Positions 1 through 8,263 of a DNA stretch of 64,000 bases are shown piece after piece; the stretch's first letter is position 1, and each line of letters opens with the position of its first letter. The translations under genes and the position numbers were made by a program. Under the pieces are notes generated by a model that saw only the letters and a program-made list of their open reading frames with translations, was not told the DNA's origin and did not search any database. Source of the stretch: JAIOPA01 sp964655175 (GTDB taxonomy: Bacteria > Eisenbacteria > RBG-16-71-46); the NCBI GenBank assembly GCA_964655175.1, contig CAZZLY010000004.1:17277-81276 (forward strand). Reading direction: 5' to 3'.

Positions 1-1
1 C

Positions 2-169
2 AAGGCGCAGCTGCGATTCGAGGAGCGCCCGCCGGGGGACCCGCTGCGCACGCGTGCCGATTCGGCGCGTCTGGCGGCCGACCTGGACTACACCACCACG
101 GTGAGCATCGGCGACGGTCTGGCCGCGGAAGCCGAGTGGGCGCGCACGCTGTACGGAGGTGCCCGATGA
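2..169 (+). CDS. C-terminal fragment of an NAD-dependent sugar epimerase/dehydratase (5' partial)
   Basis: Only the last 55 codons are in the window; the reading frame is open from base 2 to the TGA at 167-169. The peptide contains PPGDPLRTRADSARL followed by an amphipathic helix with a WARTLYG ending. This resembles the C-terminus of extended short-chain dehydrogenase/reductase nucleotide-sugar epimerases, where a GDPxRTxAD element precedes the last helix. That is a family inference from a short segment. The stop overlaps the ATG of the next gene (ATGA at 166-169), so it belongs to the same coupled polysaccharide operon. An epimerase here would supply a nucleotide sugar for the glycosyltransferases downstream. 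Confidence 0.6.
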   Translation, partial: KAQLRFEERPPGDPLRTRADSARLAADLDYTTTVSIGDGLAAEAEWARTLYGGAR

Positions 170-1107
170 GCGAGCCGCGCCTGTCCGCGGTCGTCCCCGC
201 CTACAACGAGGCGGAGAGCCTGCCCGAGCTGCATCGTGAGCTGTGCGCGGCGCTCGACGCGCTGGGGATGACGTGGGAGATCCTGTACATCGACGACGGC
301 TCGCGCGACGGCACCGACCGCGTGATCGAGTCGCTGTGCGCCCAGGAGCCGCGTGCGCGCGGCGTCCTGCTGTCGCGCAACTTCGGCAAGAGCGCGGCGC
401 TCGCGACCGGCTTCAAGCTCGTGCGCGGCGAGTACGTGTGCACGCTCGACGCCGACCTGCAGGACGACCCCAACGAGCTGCCCAAGCTGTTCGCGGCGCT
501 CGAGGGCGGGCTCGATCTGGTGTCCGGTTGGAAGGTCAAGCGGCTCGACCCGATCACCAAGCGGCTGCCGAGCAAGCTCTTCAACGCGGTCACGAGTCGG
601 GTCGCGGGCGTGCGCCTGCACGACTTCAACTGCGGCTTCAAGCTCTACCGGCGCGAGGTCGTGGACGCGCTCGAGGTGTACGGCGAGCTGCACCGGTTCC
701 TGCCGGCGCTCGCGCACTGGCGCGGCTTCCGCGTGGGCGAGGTGGGGGTGAACCACCGCGCGCGCCGCTACGGCGTGTCCAAGTTCGGCGCGTCGCGGTT
801 CGTGAACGGGTTCCTCGATCTGCTCACCGCCGCGTTCATCTCGACCTCGGCGCTCAAGCCGCTGCACGTGTTCGGCCGCATCGGCCTGTTGTTCCTGCTC
901 GCGGGCTTCGGGCTCGGCGGCTGGTTCGTGGCGCAGTGGCTGCACGGCGATCCACTGCGCGTGCGACCGCTCATGTTGTTCGGGGCCGCTGCGGTGCTGC
1001 TGGGCATCCAGTTCATCCTCATGGGACTGCTCGGCGAGATGATCGCGCACCAGTCGGCGCGCGACGATTACCCGGTGCGGCGTCGCTTCAACCTCGAGCG
1101 TCCATGA
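166..1107 (+). CDS. Polyprenyl-phosphate glycosyltransferase, GT2 family (DPM1/ArnC-like) with two C-terminal membrane helices
   Basis: A 313-aa membrane-anchored GT2 enzyme expected to move a sugar from a nucleotide donor to polyprenyl phosphate on the cytoplasmic face. The N-terminus has VVPAYNE (about residues 9-15), an IDDGSRDGT donor-binding loop and the metal-binding DADLQDDP (about 95-102). Two hydrophobic segments lie near 235-260 and 270-295, the layout of GtrB/ArnC-type enzymes. I chose the ATG at 166 because it overlaps the upstream stop and puts MSEPRLSAVVPAYNE at the usual distance from the start; the frame is open to 136. The sugar cannot be read from sequence. Its 3' end overlaps the next start by ATGA. 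Confidence 0.88.
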   Translation: MSEPRLSAVVPAYNEAESLPELHRELCAALDALGMTWEILYIDDGSRDGTDRVIESLCAQEPRARGVLLSRNFGKSAALATGFKLVRGEYVCTLDADLQDDPNELPKLFAALEGGLDLVSGWKVKRLDPITKRLPSKLFNAVTSRVAGVRLHDFNCGFKLYRREVVDALEVYGELHRFLPALAHWRGFRVGEVGVNHRARRYGVSKFGASRFVNGFLDLLTAAFISTSALKPLHVFGRIGLLFLLAGFGLGGWFVAQWLHGDPLRVRPLMLFGAAAVLLGIQFILMGLLGEMIAHQSARDDYPVRRRFNLERP

Positions 1108-1793
1108 AGGCGTTCGTCCTGGCGGGTGGCCTCGGCACGCGGTTGCGGCCCCGGTTCGGGGACACGCCCAAGCCGTTGGCGCCCCTCGGTGGCCAGCCGT
1201 TCCTGGTGCGCCAGCTCGCGGTGCTCGCGGGCCACGGCGTGCGACACGCGGTGATCCTGGCCGGGCACGGTGCGGCGCAGCTGCAGGCCGAACTCGGTGA
1301 CGCGGCCTCGGGCGTGACGCTCGCGTGGTCGGTCGAGCCCGAGCCCATGGGCACCGGTGGCGCGCTCAAGTGGGCCGAGCGGCACGTCGACGGCCCGGTG
1401 CTCGTCGTCAACGGCGACACGCTCGCCGACGGCGACCCGTGGGCGGTCGAGCGGGATCGCTGGGAGCGCGGTGCGATCGGCGCCGTCGCCCTGTACGAGG
1501 TGCCCGATGCGCGCTCGCGCGGCCGCGTCGAGGTGGGGGCCGACGATCGCATCGCGCGCTTCACCGAGAAGGACGACGCGTGGCACGGCGCCGCGTGGGT
1601 CAACGGTGGGGTGTACGCGTTCGCGCCCGCGCTGTGGCGGTTCCTGCCCGAGGGCGCCAGCTCGCTCGAGCGCGACGTGCTGCCCGGGCTCGCAGCGGCG
1701 GGTCGCCTGCACGGACGCCGTTGCACGGGGACGTTCTGGGACATCGGCACGCCCGAGGATTTCGAGCGCGCCGAACGGGAGCTGGCACGATGA
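1104..1793 (+). CDS. hddC: Sugar-1-phosphate nucleotidyltransferase, HddC-like
   Basis: A 229-aa cytoplasmic nucleotidyltransferase. LAGGLGTRLRP (residues 6-16) is the nucleotide-binding loop, GTGGAL lies at about 83-88 and NGDT at about 103-106, and WDIGTPEDF near the end is typical of the family. The length matches the short HddC/RmlA-like enzymes that lack an acyltransferase domain. The next gene is an HddA-like heptose kinase, so the pair probably makes an NDP-(glycero-manno-)heptose, or a related sugar, for the glycan built here. Substrate assignment rests on this pairing; mannose-1-phosphate guanylyltransferase is the main alternative. ATGA overlaps at both ends indicate translational coupling. 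Confidence 0.78.
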   Translation: MKAFVLAGGLGTRLRPRFGDTPKPLAPLGGQPFLVRQLAVLAGHGVRHAVILAGHGAAQLQAELGDAASGVTLAWSVEPEPMGTGGALKWAERHVDGPVLVVNGDTLADGDPWAVERDRWERGAIGAVALYEVPDARSRGRVEVGADDRIARFTEKDDAWHGAAWVNGGVYAFAPALWRFLPEGASSLERDVLPGLAAAGRLHGRRCTGTFWDIGTPEDFERAERELAR

Positions 1794-2821
1794 AGACCGA
1801 CATCCGTTACTACCGCGCGCGCGCGCCGCTGCGTCTGTCGTTCTGCGGCGGCGGCACCGACGTCTCGCCGTACCCCGAGGAGCACGGCGGCTGCGTGCTG
1901 TCGGCGACGATCAATCACTACGCCTACGCCTCGCTGCGCCCGCGCCGCGACTCGCGATTGACGCTCGCCTCGCTCGACTACGACGTCGTCGCCAAGTACG
2001 CGCACGCGCGTCGCGTCAAGTTCGACGGCCAGCTCGATCTGCTCAAGGCGGCGGTCAAGGCGCTCAAGGTGAAGCGCGGCGCCGACCTGTGGACGCACTC
2101 CGACGCGCCCCCGGGCTCGGGCCTCGGGGCCTCGAGCACGCTCATGGTGGCGTTGCTCGCGGTGCTGCGCGAGTGGCTCAAGCTGGATCTGTCGGCCTAC
2201 GACATGGCCGAACTGGCCTACCGCGTCGAGCGTCAGGACCTGAAGCTCGCGGGCGGCCGACAGGATCAGTACGCGGCCTCGTTCGGTGGCTTCAACTACA
2301 TCGAGTTCGACGCGCAGGGCACGGTGGTCACGCCGCTGCGCCTGCGGCGCGAGACGCTCGAGGAGCTCGAGTACCGCCTGCTGCTCTGCTACATGGGGCA
2401 GACGCGGCAGAGCGCCAAGATCATCGAGCGTCAGACGAAGGGCTACACGAGCGGCCGCAAGAGCACCATCCAGGGCCTGCACGCGCTCAAGGCGCAGACC
2501 GCCGAGATGAAGCGCGCGCTGCTGCTGGGGCACGTGGACGGGTTCGGCGAGCTGTTGCATCAGGCGTGGCTGCACAAGAAGAAGCTCGCGGAGGGCATCT
2601 CGACGCCGATCGTCGACAAGATGTACGAGGTCGCCCGCAAGGAGGGGGCGCTCGGCGGCAAGATGACCGGCGCCGGCGGTGGCGGCTACTTCCTGTTCCT
2701 GACGCGTTTCGACCGTCGTCATCGCGTGTCGGCCGCACTCGAGAAGCTGGGCGGGCAGGTCGTGCCGTTCCAGTTCGAGTCGCGCGGCGTGCGGTCGTGG
2801 TCGGTCGCGCACGAGCGCTGA
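1790..2821 (+). CDS. hddA: GHMP-family sugar kinase, D-glycero-D-manno-heptose 7-phosphate kinase-like
   Basis: A 343-aa GHMP kinase that would phosphorylate the anomeric carbon of a heptose 7-phosphate. Motif 1 is APLRLSFCGGGTDVSPY (residues 12-28), which is characteristic of HddA. Motif 2, the ATP loop PPGSGLGASS, is at about 107-116, and motif 3 is GGKMTGAGGGGYF near the C-terminus. Length and motif order match HddA. gmhA and gmhB, which act before and between kinase and nucleotidyltransferase, are not in the window. L-fucose/fucokinase-like GHMP kinases are a less likely alternative. It overlaps hddC by ATGA and ends 4 nt before the next start. Confidence 0.82.
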   Translation: MKTDIRYYRARAPLRLSFCGGGTDVSPYPEEHGGCVLSATINHYAYASLRPRRDSRLTLASLDYDVVAKYAHARRVKFDGQLDLLKAAVKALKVKRGADLWTHSDAPPGSGLGASSTLMVALLAVLREWLKLDLSAYDMAELAYRVERQDLKLAGGRQDQYAASFGGFNYIEFDAQGTVVTPLRLRRETLEELEYRLLLCYMGQTRQSAKIIERQTKGYTSGRKSTIQGLHALKAQTAEMKRALLLGHVDGFGELLHQAWLHKKKLAEGISTPIVDKMYEVARKEGALGGKMTGAGGGGYFLFLTRFDRRHRVSAALEKLGGQVVPFQFESRGVRSWSVAHER

Positions 2822-2825
2822 CGCC

Positions 2826-3995
2826 GTGCGCACGCCCCCCGCGGAAGGCACCCGCGAGCGTCGCATCGCGCTCGTGGGCCCGGTGCACCCGTGGCGCGGG
2901 GGACTGGCGCAGTATCTGCAGCTGCTGGGCGAGACGCTGCAGTCGCACGCCGAGGTGCGCGCGGTCACGTTCACGCGGCAGTATCCCGACTTCCTGTTCC
3001 CGGGCACGAGCCAGTTCGATGCCGACGCGCCGCGACCGCGCTTCCCGACCGAGGCGATGCTCGATTCGATCGGCCCGTGGACCTGGCGGCGCGCCGCCGC
3101 GCATCTCGAGCGTTTCGCACCGGGCGCGGTGATCCTCAAGTGGTGGATGCCGTTCTTCGCGCCGGCGTTCGCGTCCACGGTGGGGCCGCTGCGCAAGCGC
3201 GGCACGCGCGTGATCCTGGTGTGCGACAACCTCGTGCCGCACGAGCCCAAGCCGTACGACCGCGCGTTCTCGGATTGGATGCTGCGCAACTCGGACGGCT
3301 ATCTGGTCATGAGCGACTCGGTCGAGCGCGACCTGGACCGGCTCAAGCCCGGCGCGCCGCGCCGTCGTGTGGCGCATCCGTTCTACGCGCAGTTCGATCG
3401 CGGCCGGCACACGCGCGAGTCGGCGCGCGCGGCACTCGGCCTGACGGGTGAGGTCGCGCTGTTCTTCGGCTACGTGCGCCATTACAAGGGGCTCGACACG
3501 CTGCTCACCGCGTGGAAGCAGGTGCGTGCCGAGCGACCCGGCGCGACCCTCGTGGTCGCGGGCGAGTTCTACGAGAAGCCCGAACTGTACGAGACGCTCG
3601 CGCGCGAGGCGGGCGGCGTGCGACTGCTCAACCGCTACATCCCCGACGACGAGGTCGAGGCGCTGTTCCGTGCCACCGACGTCACCGTGCTGCCGTACCG
3701 TTCGGGCACGCAGAGCGGTGTGACGCACGTGGCGTACGCGCTCGGTTCACCCGTCATCGCGACGCAGGTGGGCGGCATCACCGAGACGGTGCACGACGGC
3801 TCGACCGGGCTCACCTGCGCGCCCGAGGACCCGGACGCGTTGGCACGCACGATCGTGCGCTTCTTCGCCGACGACCTGCGCGGCACCATGGCCGGGCCCA
3901 TCGCGGCGCTGCGCGAGGCGCACTCGTGGGAGACGCTCGCGCACGAGACGCTGGGACTCATCGACGACCTGCGGCCGGGACGGGGGTGGGCATGA
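2826..3995 (+). CDS. Glycosyltransferase, GT4 family
   Basis: A 389-aa GT-B fold glycosyltransferase. The N-terminal half opens with IALVGPVHPWRGGLAQY, a glycine-rich loop typical of GT4 acceptor domains. The C-terminal half has FFGYVRHYKGLDTLL and a donor-binding region containing VTVLPYRSGTQSGV and IATQVGGITETV. These are hallmarks of glycosyltransferases group 1. The start is GTG at 2826, 4 nt after the upstream stop; no in-frame ATG lies near it. The sugar and acceptor are unknown. It sits between the heptose-activation pair and a polytopic membrane protein. Confidence 0.82.
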   Translation: MRTPPAEGTRERRIALVGPVHPWRGGLAQYLQLLGETLQSHAEVRAVTFTRQYPDFLFPGTSQFDADAPRPRFPTEAMLDSIGPWTWRRAAAHLERFAPGAVILKWWMPFFAPAFASTVGPLRKRGTRVILVCDNLVPHEPKPYDRAFSDWMLRNSDGYLVMSDSVERDLDRLKPGAPRRRVAHPFYAQFDRGRHTRESARAALGLTGEVALFFGYVRHYKGLDTLLTAWKQVRAERPGATLVVAGEFYEKPELYETLAREAGGVRLLNRYIPDDEVEALFRATDVTVLPYRSGTQSGVTHVAYALGSPVIATQVGGITETVHDGSTGLTCAPEDPDALARTIVRFFADDLRGTMAGPIAALREAHSWETLAHETLGLIDDLRPGRGWA

Positions 3996-5536
3996 GCCGC
4001 ACCGCATGGACGATCGCACTGGCGGCGTTCCTGACGTTCGCCGTCACCGGCGGCGGTCGCATCGTGGGCAGCGACGAGGTGACCATGTTCACGCTCGCGC
4101 GCACGATGCTGCACGGCGGCCTCGCGGTGCCCGAGGGCGCCACGCTGCAGGGCCCCGACGGCCGCTTCTACAGCAAGAACACCGCCGGACAGGCCGTGCT
4201 CGCGATGCCGCTCGTGGCGTTGGGCGACGGGGCGGCCGCTGCCGCCGGCTTCGCGGGCGAGCGGCGCGAACTCGCGGCGCGGTTCGTGGCGTCGTTCTTC
4301 AACGCGTTCGTGGCGGCGCTGCTGCTCGCGGTGCTGTACGACGCGTTGCGTCGTCTGCGCGTGAACGTGGCCGCCGCGTTCGCCGCCACGGTGCTGTGCG
4401 GCTTCACGACGCCGCTCTGGGTGTACGCCAAGAGCTTCATGGCCGAACCGCTCGAGGCGCTGGGACTGCTGCTCGCGCTCACCGGTGCGGCGAGCGCGGG
4501 GGCGGCCCCGTCGCCGATCGAGACGCGCGCGGGCGAGCGGCGCGCGGCCCTGGGCGTGTTCCTCGCGATCTCGGCCAAGTTGGGCGTGGCGCCGCTCGCG
4601 CTTTTCTGCCTGACGGCCGCCGGGTTCAAGCGACCGCGTGCCTGGGTGCTGCCGATCGTCGGCGTGGGGTTGGCGCTCGCGGTCCATGCGCTCTACAACG
4701 CGGCCCGGTTCGGGACCCCGTTCGAGACCGGTTACGGCGCGCAGGCGTCGGCGAGCGCGTTCACGACGCCGCTGCTGGTGGGCCTGTACGGACTGCTGCT
4801 GTCGTCGGGCAAGGGTGTGGCGTGGTTCGCGCCGGCGCTGTGGCTCGCGCCCTGGGGCGTGGCCGCCATGGTGAGGTCGCGTCAGCACTCCGACGCCGCA
4901 CGCCGCGGCGACGACGTGCGCCGCGCGGCGTTCGCGCTGCTCGCGGCGTGGGCCGTGGGGCTGTTCCTGTACGGCCGCTTCCAGCACTGGGGCGGCGACG
5001 GCTCGTGGGGGCCGCGCTATCTCGTGCCGCTGCTGCCACTGGCGTTCCTCGCGGTGGGCTTCGCGCTCGAGGGCGCCTCGCGCGTGCGCCGTCGCCTCGC
5101 GTGGGCGCTCGCGGCGCTCGGGTTCGTCGTCACGCTCGGGGGCGTGGGCATCTACTTCGGTGCGCAGATGCGCGAGGCGGGGGACTACCCGTACACGCTC
5201 GCGCTCGAGGATCCGCACTTCATGGAGGCGAGCCACTGGAACCCGCGCTACACGCCGATCGCGGGCCACTGGCGCATGCTGTCGCGCAACGTCGGCGAGC
5301 ATCTGCGCGGCGAGGCCCCGGTGCTGGGTGAGAAGGGCACGCCCGACCCGCGCACCGGGATCTCGCCCGAGGAGCAGCGCACGCTGCTGCATGCGATCGA
5401 CGTGTGGTGGCTGTACGCGGGTTACGCCGGCCTCGCGCGCGGGCCGCTGTTCGCGGTGGCGTTGCTGCTCGCGGGGGCGGCGGTGTGGGCGTGGACCCGG
5501 GCGTGGCGCGTCGCGCGCGCGGAGTCGCGCGCATGA
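3992..5536 (+). CDS. Polytopic membrane protein, GT-C/GT39-like glycosyltransferase candidate
   Basis: A 514-aa protein with about 10-12 hydrophobic segments. The first membrane segment is followed by an acidic loop with GSDEVTMFTLARTML and then DGRFYSKNTAGQAVL. An acidic pair in the first extracytoplasmic loop is where GT-C polyprenyl-phosphate-sugar transferases (PMT/ArnT/GT39) keep their catalytic acid. That makes a periplasmic sugar transferase using a polyprenyl-linked donor plausible, and such donors could come from the DPM1-like enzymes in this operon. No exact family is recognised. The ATG at 3992 overlaps the upstream stop (ATGA) and gives a signal-anchor-like N-terminus; the open frame upstream is unused. 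Confidence 0.7.
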   Translation: MSRTAWTIALAAFLTFAVTGGGRIVGSDEVTMFTLARTMLHGGLAVPEGATLQGPDGRFYSKNTAGQAVLAMPLVALGDGAAAAAGFAGERRELAARFVASFFNAFVAALLLAVLYDALRRLRVNVAAAFAATVLCGFTTPLWVYAKSFMAEPLEALGLLLALTGAASAGAAPSPIETRAGERRAALGVFLAISAKLGVAPLALFCLTAAGFKRPRAWVLPIVGVGLALAVHALYNAARFGTPFETGYGAQASASAFTTPLLVGLYGLLLSSGKGVAWFAPALWLAPWGVAAMVRSRQHSDAARRGDDVRRAAFALLAAWAVGLFLYGRFQHWGGDGSWGPRYLVPLLPLAFLAVGFALEGASRVRRRLAWALAALGFVVTLGGVGIYFGAQMREAGDYPYTLALEDPHFMEASHWNPRYTPIAGHWRMLSRNVGEHLRGEAPVLGEKGTPDPRTGISPEEQRTLLHAIDVWWLYAGYAGLARGPLFAVALLLAGAAVWAWTRAWRVARAESRA

Positions 5537-6444
5537 GCACGCTGGCGATCGTGGTGCTGTCGTGGAACGGACTCGCGCTCACGCGCGACACGCTCGCGTC
5601 GCTCGCGGCCTGTCGCCTGCCCGAGGGCTGGCGCCTGCACACGATCGTGGTGGACAACGCCTCGCACGACGGTTCGCCCGCCATGGTCGCGCGCGAGTTC
5701 CCCGACGTCGAGGTGATCGCGTTGTCCGAGAACCGGCGCTTCGCGGGCGGGAGCAACGTCGGGGTGGCGCGCGCACTCGAGGCGGGCGCGGACGCGGTCA
5801 TGCTGCTCAACAACGACGTCGTCGCGGACCCCGATCTGCTCGTGAAACTGCTCGCGGCGCTCGCCGAGCGCCCGGATGCGGGCGCGGTGGCGCCGCTCAT
5901 CTATCATGCGCCGCCGAGCGACTCGATCTGGTACGCCGGCGGCGTGTGCCGGCCCGCGTGGGCCCACAGCGCGCACCGCGCGATCCGCCAGCGCGACCGG
6001 GGGCGGTTCCGTTCGCTCGAGGAGACGGGCTACCTGACCGGTTGCTGCCTGCTCGCCACCGCGGCCGCCTGGCGGACGGTGGGGCTGCTCGACGAGCGCT
6101 ACTTCATCTACGCCGAGGATGCCGACTGGTGTCTGCGGGCGCGTGCGGCCGGTTATCGTCTGCTGTTCGTGCCGACGGCGCGGCTGTGGCATCGCGTGAG
6201 TGCGAGTTCCGGAGGGGCGATGAATCCGTGGAAGGTGTACCAGCGGCTGCGCGCGAACCTCGTGCTGTGGTCGCGCCATGCGCGTGGGTGGGGTCGTCTC
6301 ACGTGGTTGCCGTCGCTGCTCGCGCAGCAGACCGCGTTCGCGTTGCTGATGCTCGTCCGCGGGCAGGCGGCCGCCGCACTCGCCGTGCCGCGCGCGCTCC
6401 TCGATGCACTGCTCGAACGCGATCCGGCGGAGGTGCGGCTGTGA
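5533..6444 (+). CDS. Glycosyltransferase, GT2 family, rhamnosyltransferase-like
   Basis: A 303-aa GT-A enzyme. The N-terminus reads LAIVVLSWNG, followed by VDNASHDGS and the metal-binding region LLNNDVVADPDLL. Further on come GYLTGCCLLATAAAWR and FIYAEDADWCLRARAAGY, the ED-W-C-R block typical of WbbL/rhamnosyltransferase-type GT2 proteins. It probably adds one sugar to the lipid-linked glycan in the cytoplasm. A weakly hydrophobic stretch near the C-terminus may associate with the membrane. The ATG at 5533 overlaps the preceding stop. Rhamnose specificity is only a family tendency. Confidence 0.83.
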   Translation: MSTLAIVVLSWNGLALTRDTLASLAACRLPEGWRLHTIVVDNASHDGSPAMVAREFPDVEVIALSENRRFAGGSNVGVARALEAGADAVMLLNNDVVADPDLLVKLLAALAERPDAGAVAPLIYHAPPSDSIWYAGGVCRPAWAHSAHRAIRQRDRGRFRSLEETGYLTGCCLLATAAAWRTVGLLDERYFIYAEDADWCLRARAAGYRLLFVPTARLWHRVSASSGGAMNPWKVYQRLRANLVLWSRHARGWGRLTWLPSLLAQQTAFALLMLVRGQAAAALAVPRALLDALLERDPAEVRL

Positions 6445-7253
6445 GTCTGCGCGCCGACAAGCCGGTCCGTGGGACGCACGAGCGTCCGGTGTTCCTGCGC
6501 GAGGTGATCGCGGCGCTGCCCGCGGGCGCGCGCGTGCTCGATGCGGGCTGCGGCCCGGGTTCGTGGCCGTACGCGTTGCGCGACGACCTCGACGTGACGG
6601 GCTTCGACATCAAGTTCCCGCCGGGGCCGCCGCCGCGCAACGCGCGCACGCGCGTCTTCCGTGGCGACCTGGCGCGCCTGCCGCTGCGTGACGGGCTGTT
6701 CGACCTCACGGTGTGTCACTACGTGCTCGAACACGTCAGCGAGCTCGAGGCGTGCTGCGACGAACTGGCGCGCGTGACGCGACCCGGTGGGCAGTTGTAC
6801 CTGTCCGTGCCGCGCGCGGCCGCGTTCGATGATCGCCTGTACCGCTTCGCGGGCTACTTCGCCAAGTACGCCCTGTTCAAGTTCAAGAAGCGCGTCGAGC
6901 ACCAGCAGCGGTTCGACTTCCACACCGTGATCGACCTGTTCTACGCGCGCGGCCTGCGACTGACCGCCACCGCGCGCGTGCCGGCGGGCTTCAGCTGGAT
7001 GAACGATCGCCGCACCAAGCCGCTGCAGGCCGCGTTCACCGACACGCTCGCGGCGCTGCATCGCGCGTTCGGTCTCGATCTGGCGGCCGACGCCAACTTC
7101 GTGCTCACGTTCGAGAAGGTGGGCGAGGTGGGCTGGCGCAAGGTGACGCACGTGTGCCGCGAGTGCGGGGAGCACTCGGTCGTGAGCGGGGACGGCACCA
7201 CGTGGGACTGCCCGTACTGCCACAAGCCCAACCCGTTCGGGCGTCCGCGCTGA
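6441..7253 (+). CDS. SAM-dependent class I methyltransferase with a C-terminal zinc ribbon
   Basis: A 270-aa protein. The Rossmann SAM-binding motif I is VLDAGCGPGSWPYAL, followed by TGFDIK (motif II acidic residue) and VCHYVLEHVSE (motif IV), as in Methyltransf_11 proteins. The last 35 residues form a separate module with CREC, a 14-residue spacer, then CPYC: four cysteines spaced like a zinc ribbon. That tail is unusual for polysaccharide methyltransferases. The start is GTG at 6441 in a GTGA overlap with the upstream stop. It probably methylates a sugar or terminates a glycan chain; the substrate is unknown. Confidence 0.82.
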   Translation: MSLRADKPVRGTHERPVFLREVIAALPAGARVLDAGCGPGSWPYALRDDLDVTGFDIKFPPGPPPRNARTRVFRGDLARLPLRDGLFDLTVCHYVLEHVSELEACCDELARVTRPGGQLYLSVPRAAAFDDRLYRFAGYFAKYALFKFKKRVEHQQRFDFHTVIDLFYARGLRLTATARVPAGFSWMNDRRTKPLQAAFTDTLAALHRAFGLDLAADANFVLTFEKVGEVGWRKVTHVCRECGEHSVVSGDGTTWDCPYCHKPNPFGRPR

Positions 7254-8263
7254 TGCGTGTCCTGCACGCACCGTCGGAGATCGCCGGGCAGCCGAGCATC
7301 CTCGCGCGCGCCCTGCGCGACCTCGGGGTCGAGGCGTGGTCGCTCGCGACCAATCCGACGTTCGCGCAGTACCACCCCGACGAGCACCCGCCGCTCGATG
7401 CGCAGCCGCTGCTGCCGCGTTATCTGGGTTACGCCGGGCTCGTCGCCCGACACCTGACGCGGCACGACGTGTTCCACTTCCATTTCGGGCGCACGTTGAT
7501 CCCGCCGCACAACCTCGACCTGCCGCTCTACCGCGCGGCGGGCAAGAAGCTCGTGTTCCACTACCACGGCTGCGACGTGCGCGATCGCGCGCACATGCTG
7601 GCCACGCATCGCTGGTCCACGTGCACCGAGTGCGAGCCGTTCTGCCTGCCCAAGCGCCAGCAGCGCATCCTGGGCGAGGCGCGCGCGCACGCGCACGCGC
7701 AGATCGTCTCGACGCCCGACCTGCTCGAGAGCGTGCCCGACGCCGAGCAGGTGCACGTCGCCGCGTGGCTGCCGGACTACGAACCCGCGCCGTTCCGCGA
7801 GACGCCGCGCCTCGTGCTGCACGCGCCCACGAACCGCCTCATCAAGGGCACGCGCTTCGTCGAGGCGGCGTTCGAGGCGTTGCGCCCGCGATTCCCGGGC
7901 GTGGAGTTCCGCACCGTCGAGCGCCTGCCGTGGCGCGAGCTGCGCGACCTCATGCGCACGTGCGACGTGCTCGTGGATCAGACGTTCATGGGCTGGTACG
8001 GCATGGTCGCGGTCGAGGCGATGGCGCTGGCGCGACCGGCGCTCGCGTATCTGCGGCCCGACTTCGAGTCGCGCGCGACCGGTTGCCCGCTCGTGCGCAT
8101 CACGGTGGACACCCTCGCCGACGAACTGGCGGCGCTGCTGCAGGACGCCCCGCGTCGGCGCGCCCTGGGCGAGGCCGGGCGCGCCTGGGTCGAGCACACG
8201 CACGACGCGCACGTCATCGCGCGCCGACTGGTGGCGCTGTACCAGCGGATCGGGGCCGCATGA
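7253..8263 (+). CDS. Glycosyltransferase, GT4-like
   Basis: A 336-aa protein starting MRVLHAPSEIAGQPS. The middle has YHGCDVRDRAHM and a short Cys-containing segment (CTECEPFC) that could bind metal. The C-terminal half contains VLVDQTFMGWYGMVAVEAMALARPALAY, corresponding to the donor-phosphate/E-x7-E region of GT-B glycosyltransferases. The first part (HAPTNRLIKGT) fits the linker between the two Rossmann domains. The TGATG junction (stop 7251-7253, start 7253) couples it to the methyltransferase. Specificity is unknown. Confidence 0.75.
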   Translation: MRVLHAPSEIAGQPSILARALRDLGVEAWSLATNPTFAQYHPDEHPPLDAQPLLPRYLGYAGLVARHLTRHDVFHFHFGRTLIPPHNLDLPLYRAAGKKLVFHYHGCDVRDRAHMLATHRWSTCTECEPFCLPKRQQRILGEARAHAHAQIVSTPDLLESVPDAEQVHVAAWLPDYEPAPFRETPRLVLHAPTNRLIKGTRFVEAAFEALRPRFPGVEFRTVERLPWRELRDLMRTCDVLVDQTFMGWYGMVAVEAMALARPALAYLRPDFESRATGCPLVRITVDTLADELAALLQDAPRRRALGEAGRAWVEHTHDAHVIARRLVALYQRIGAA

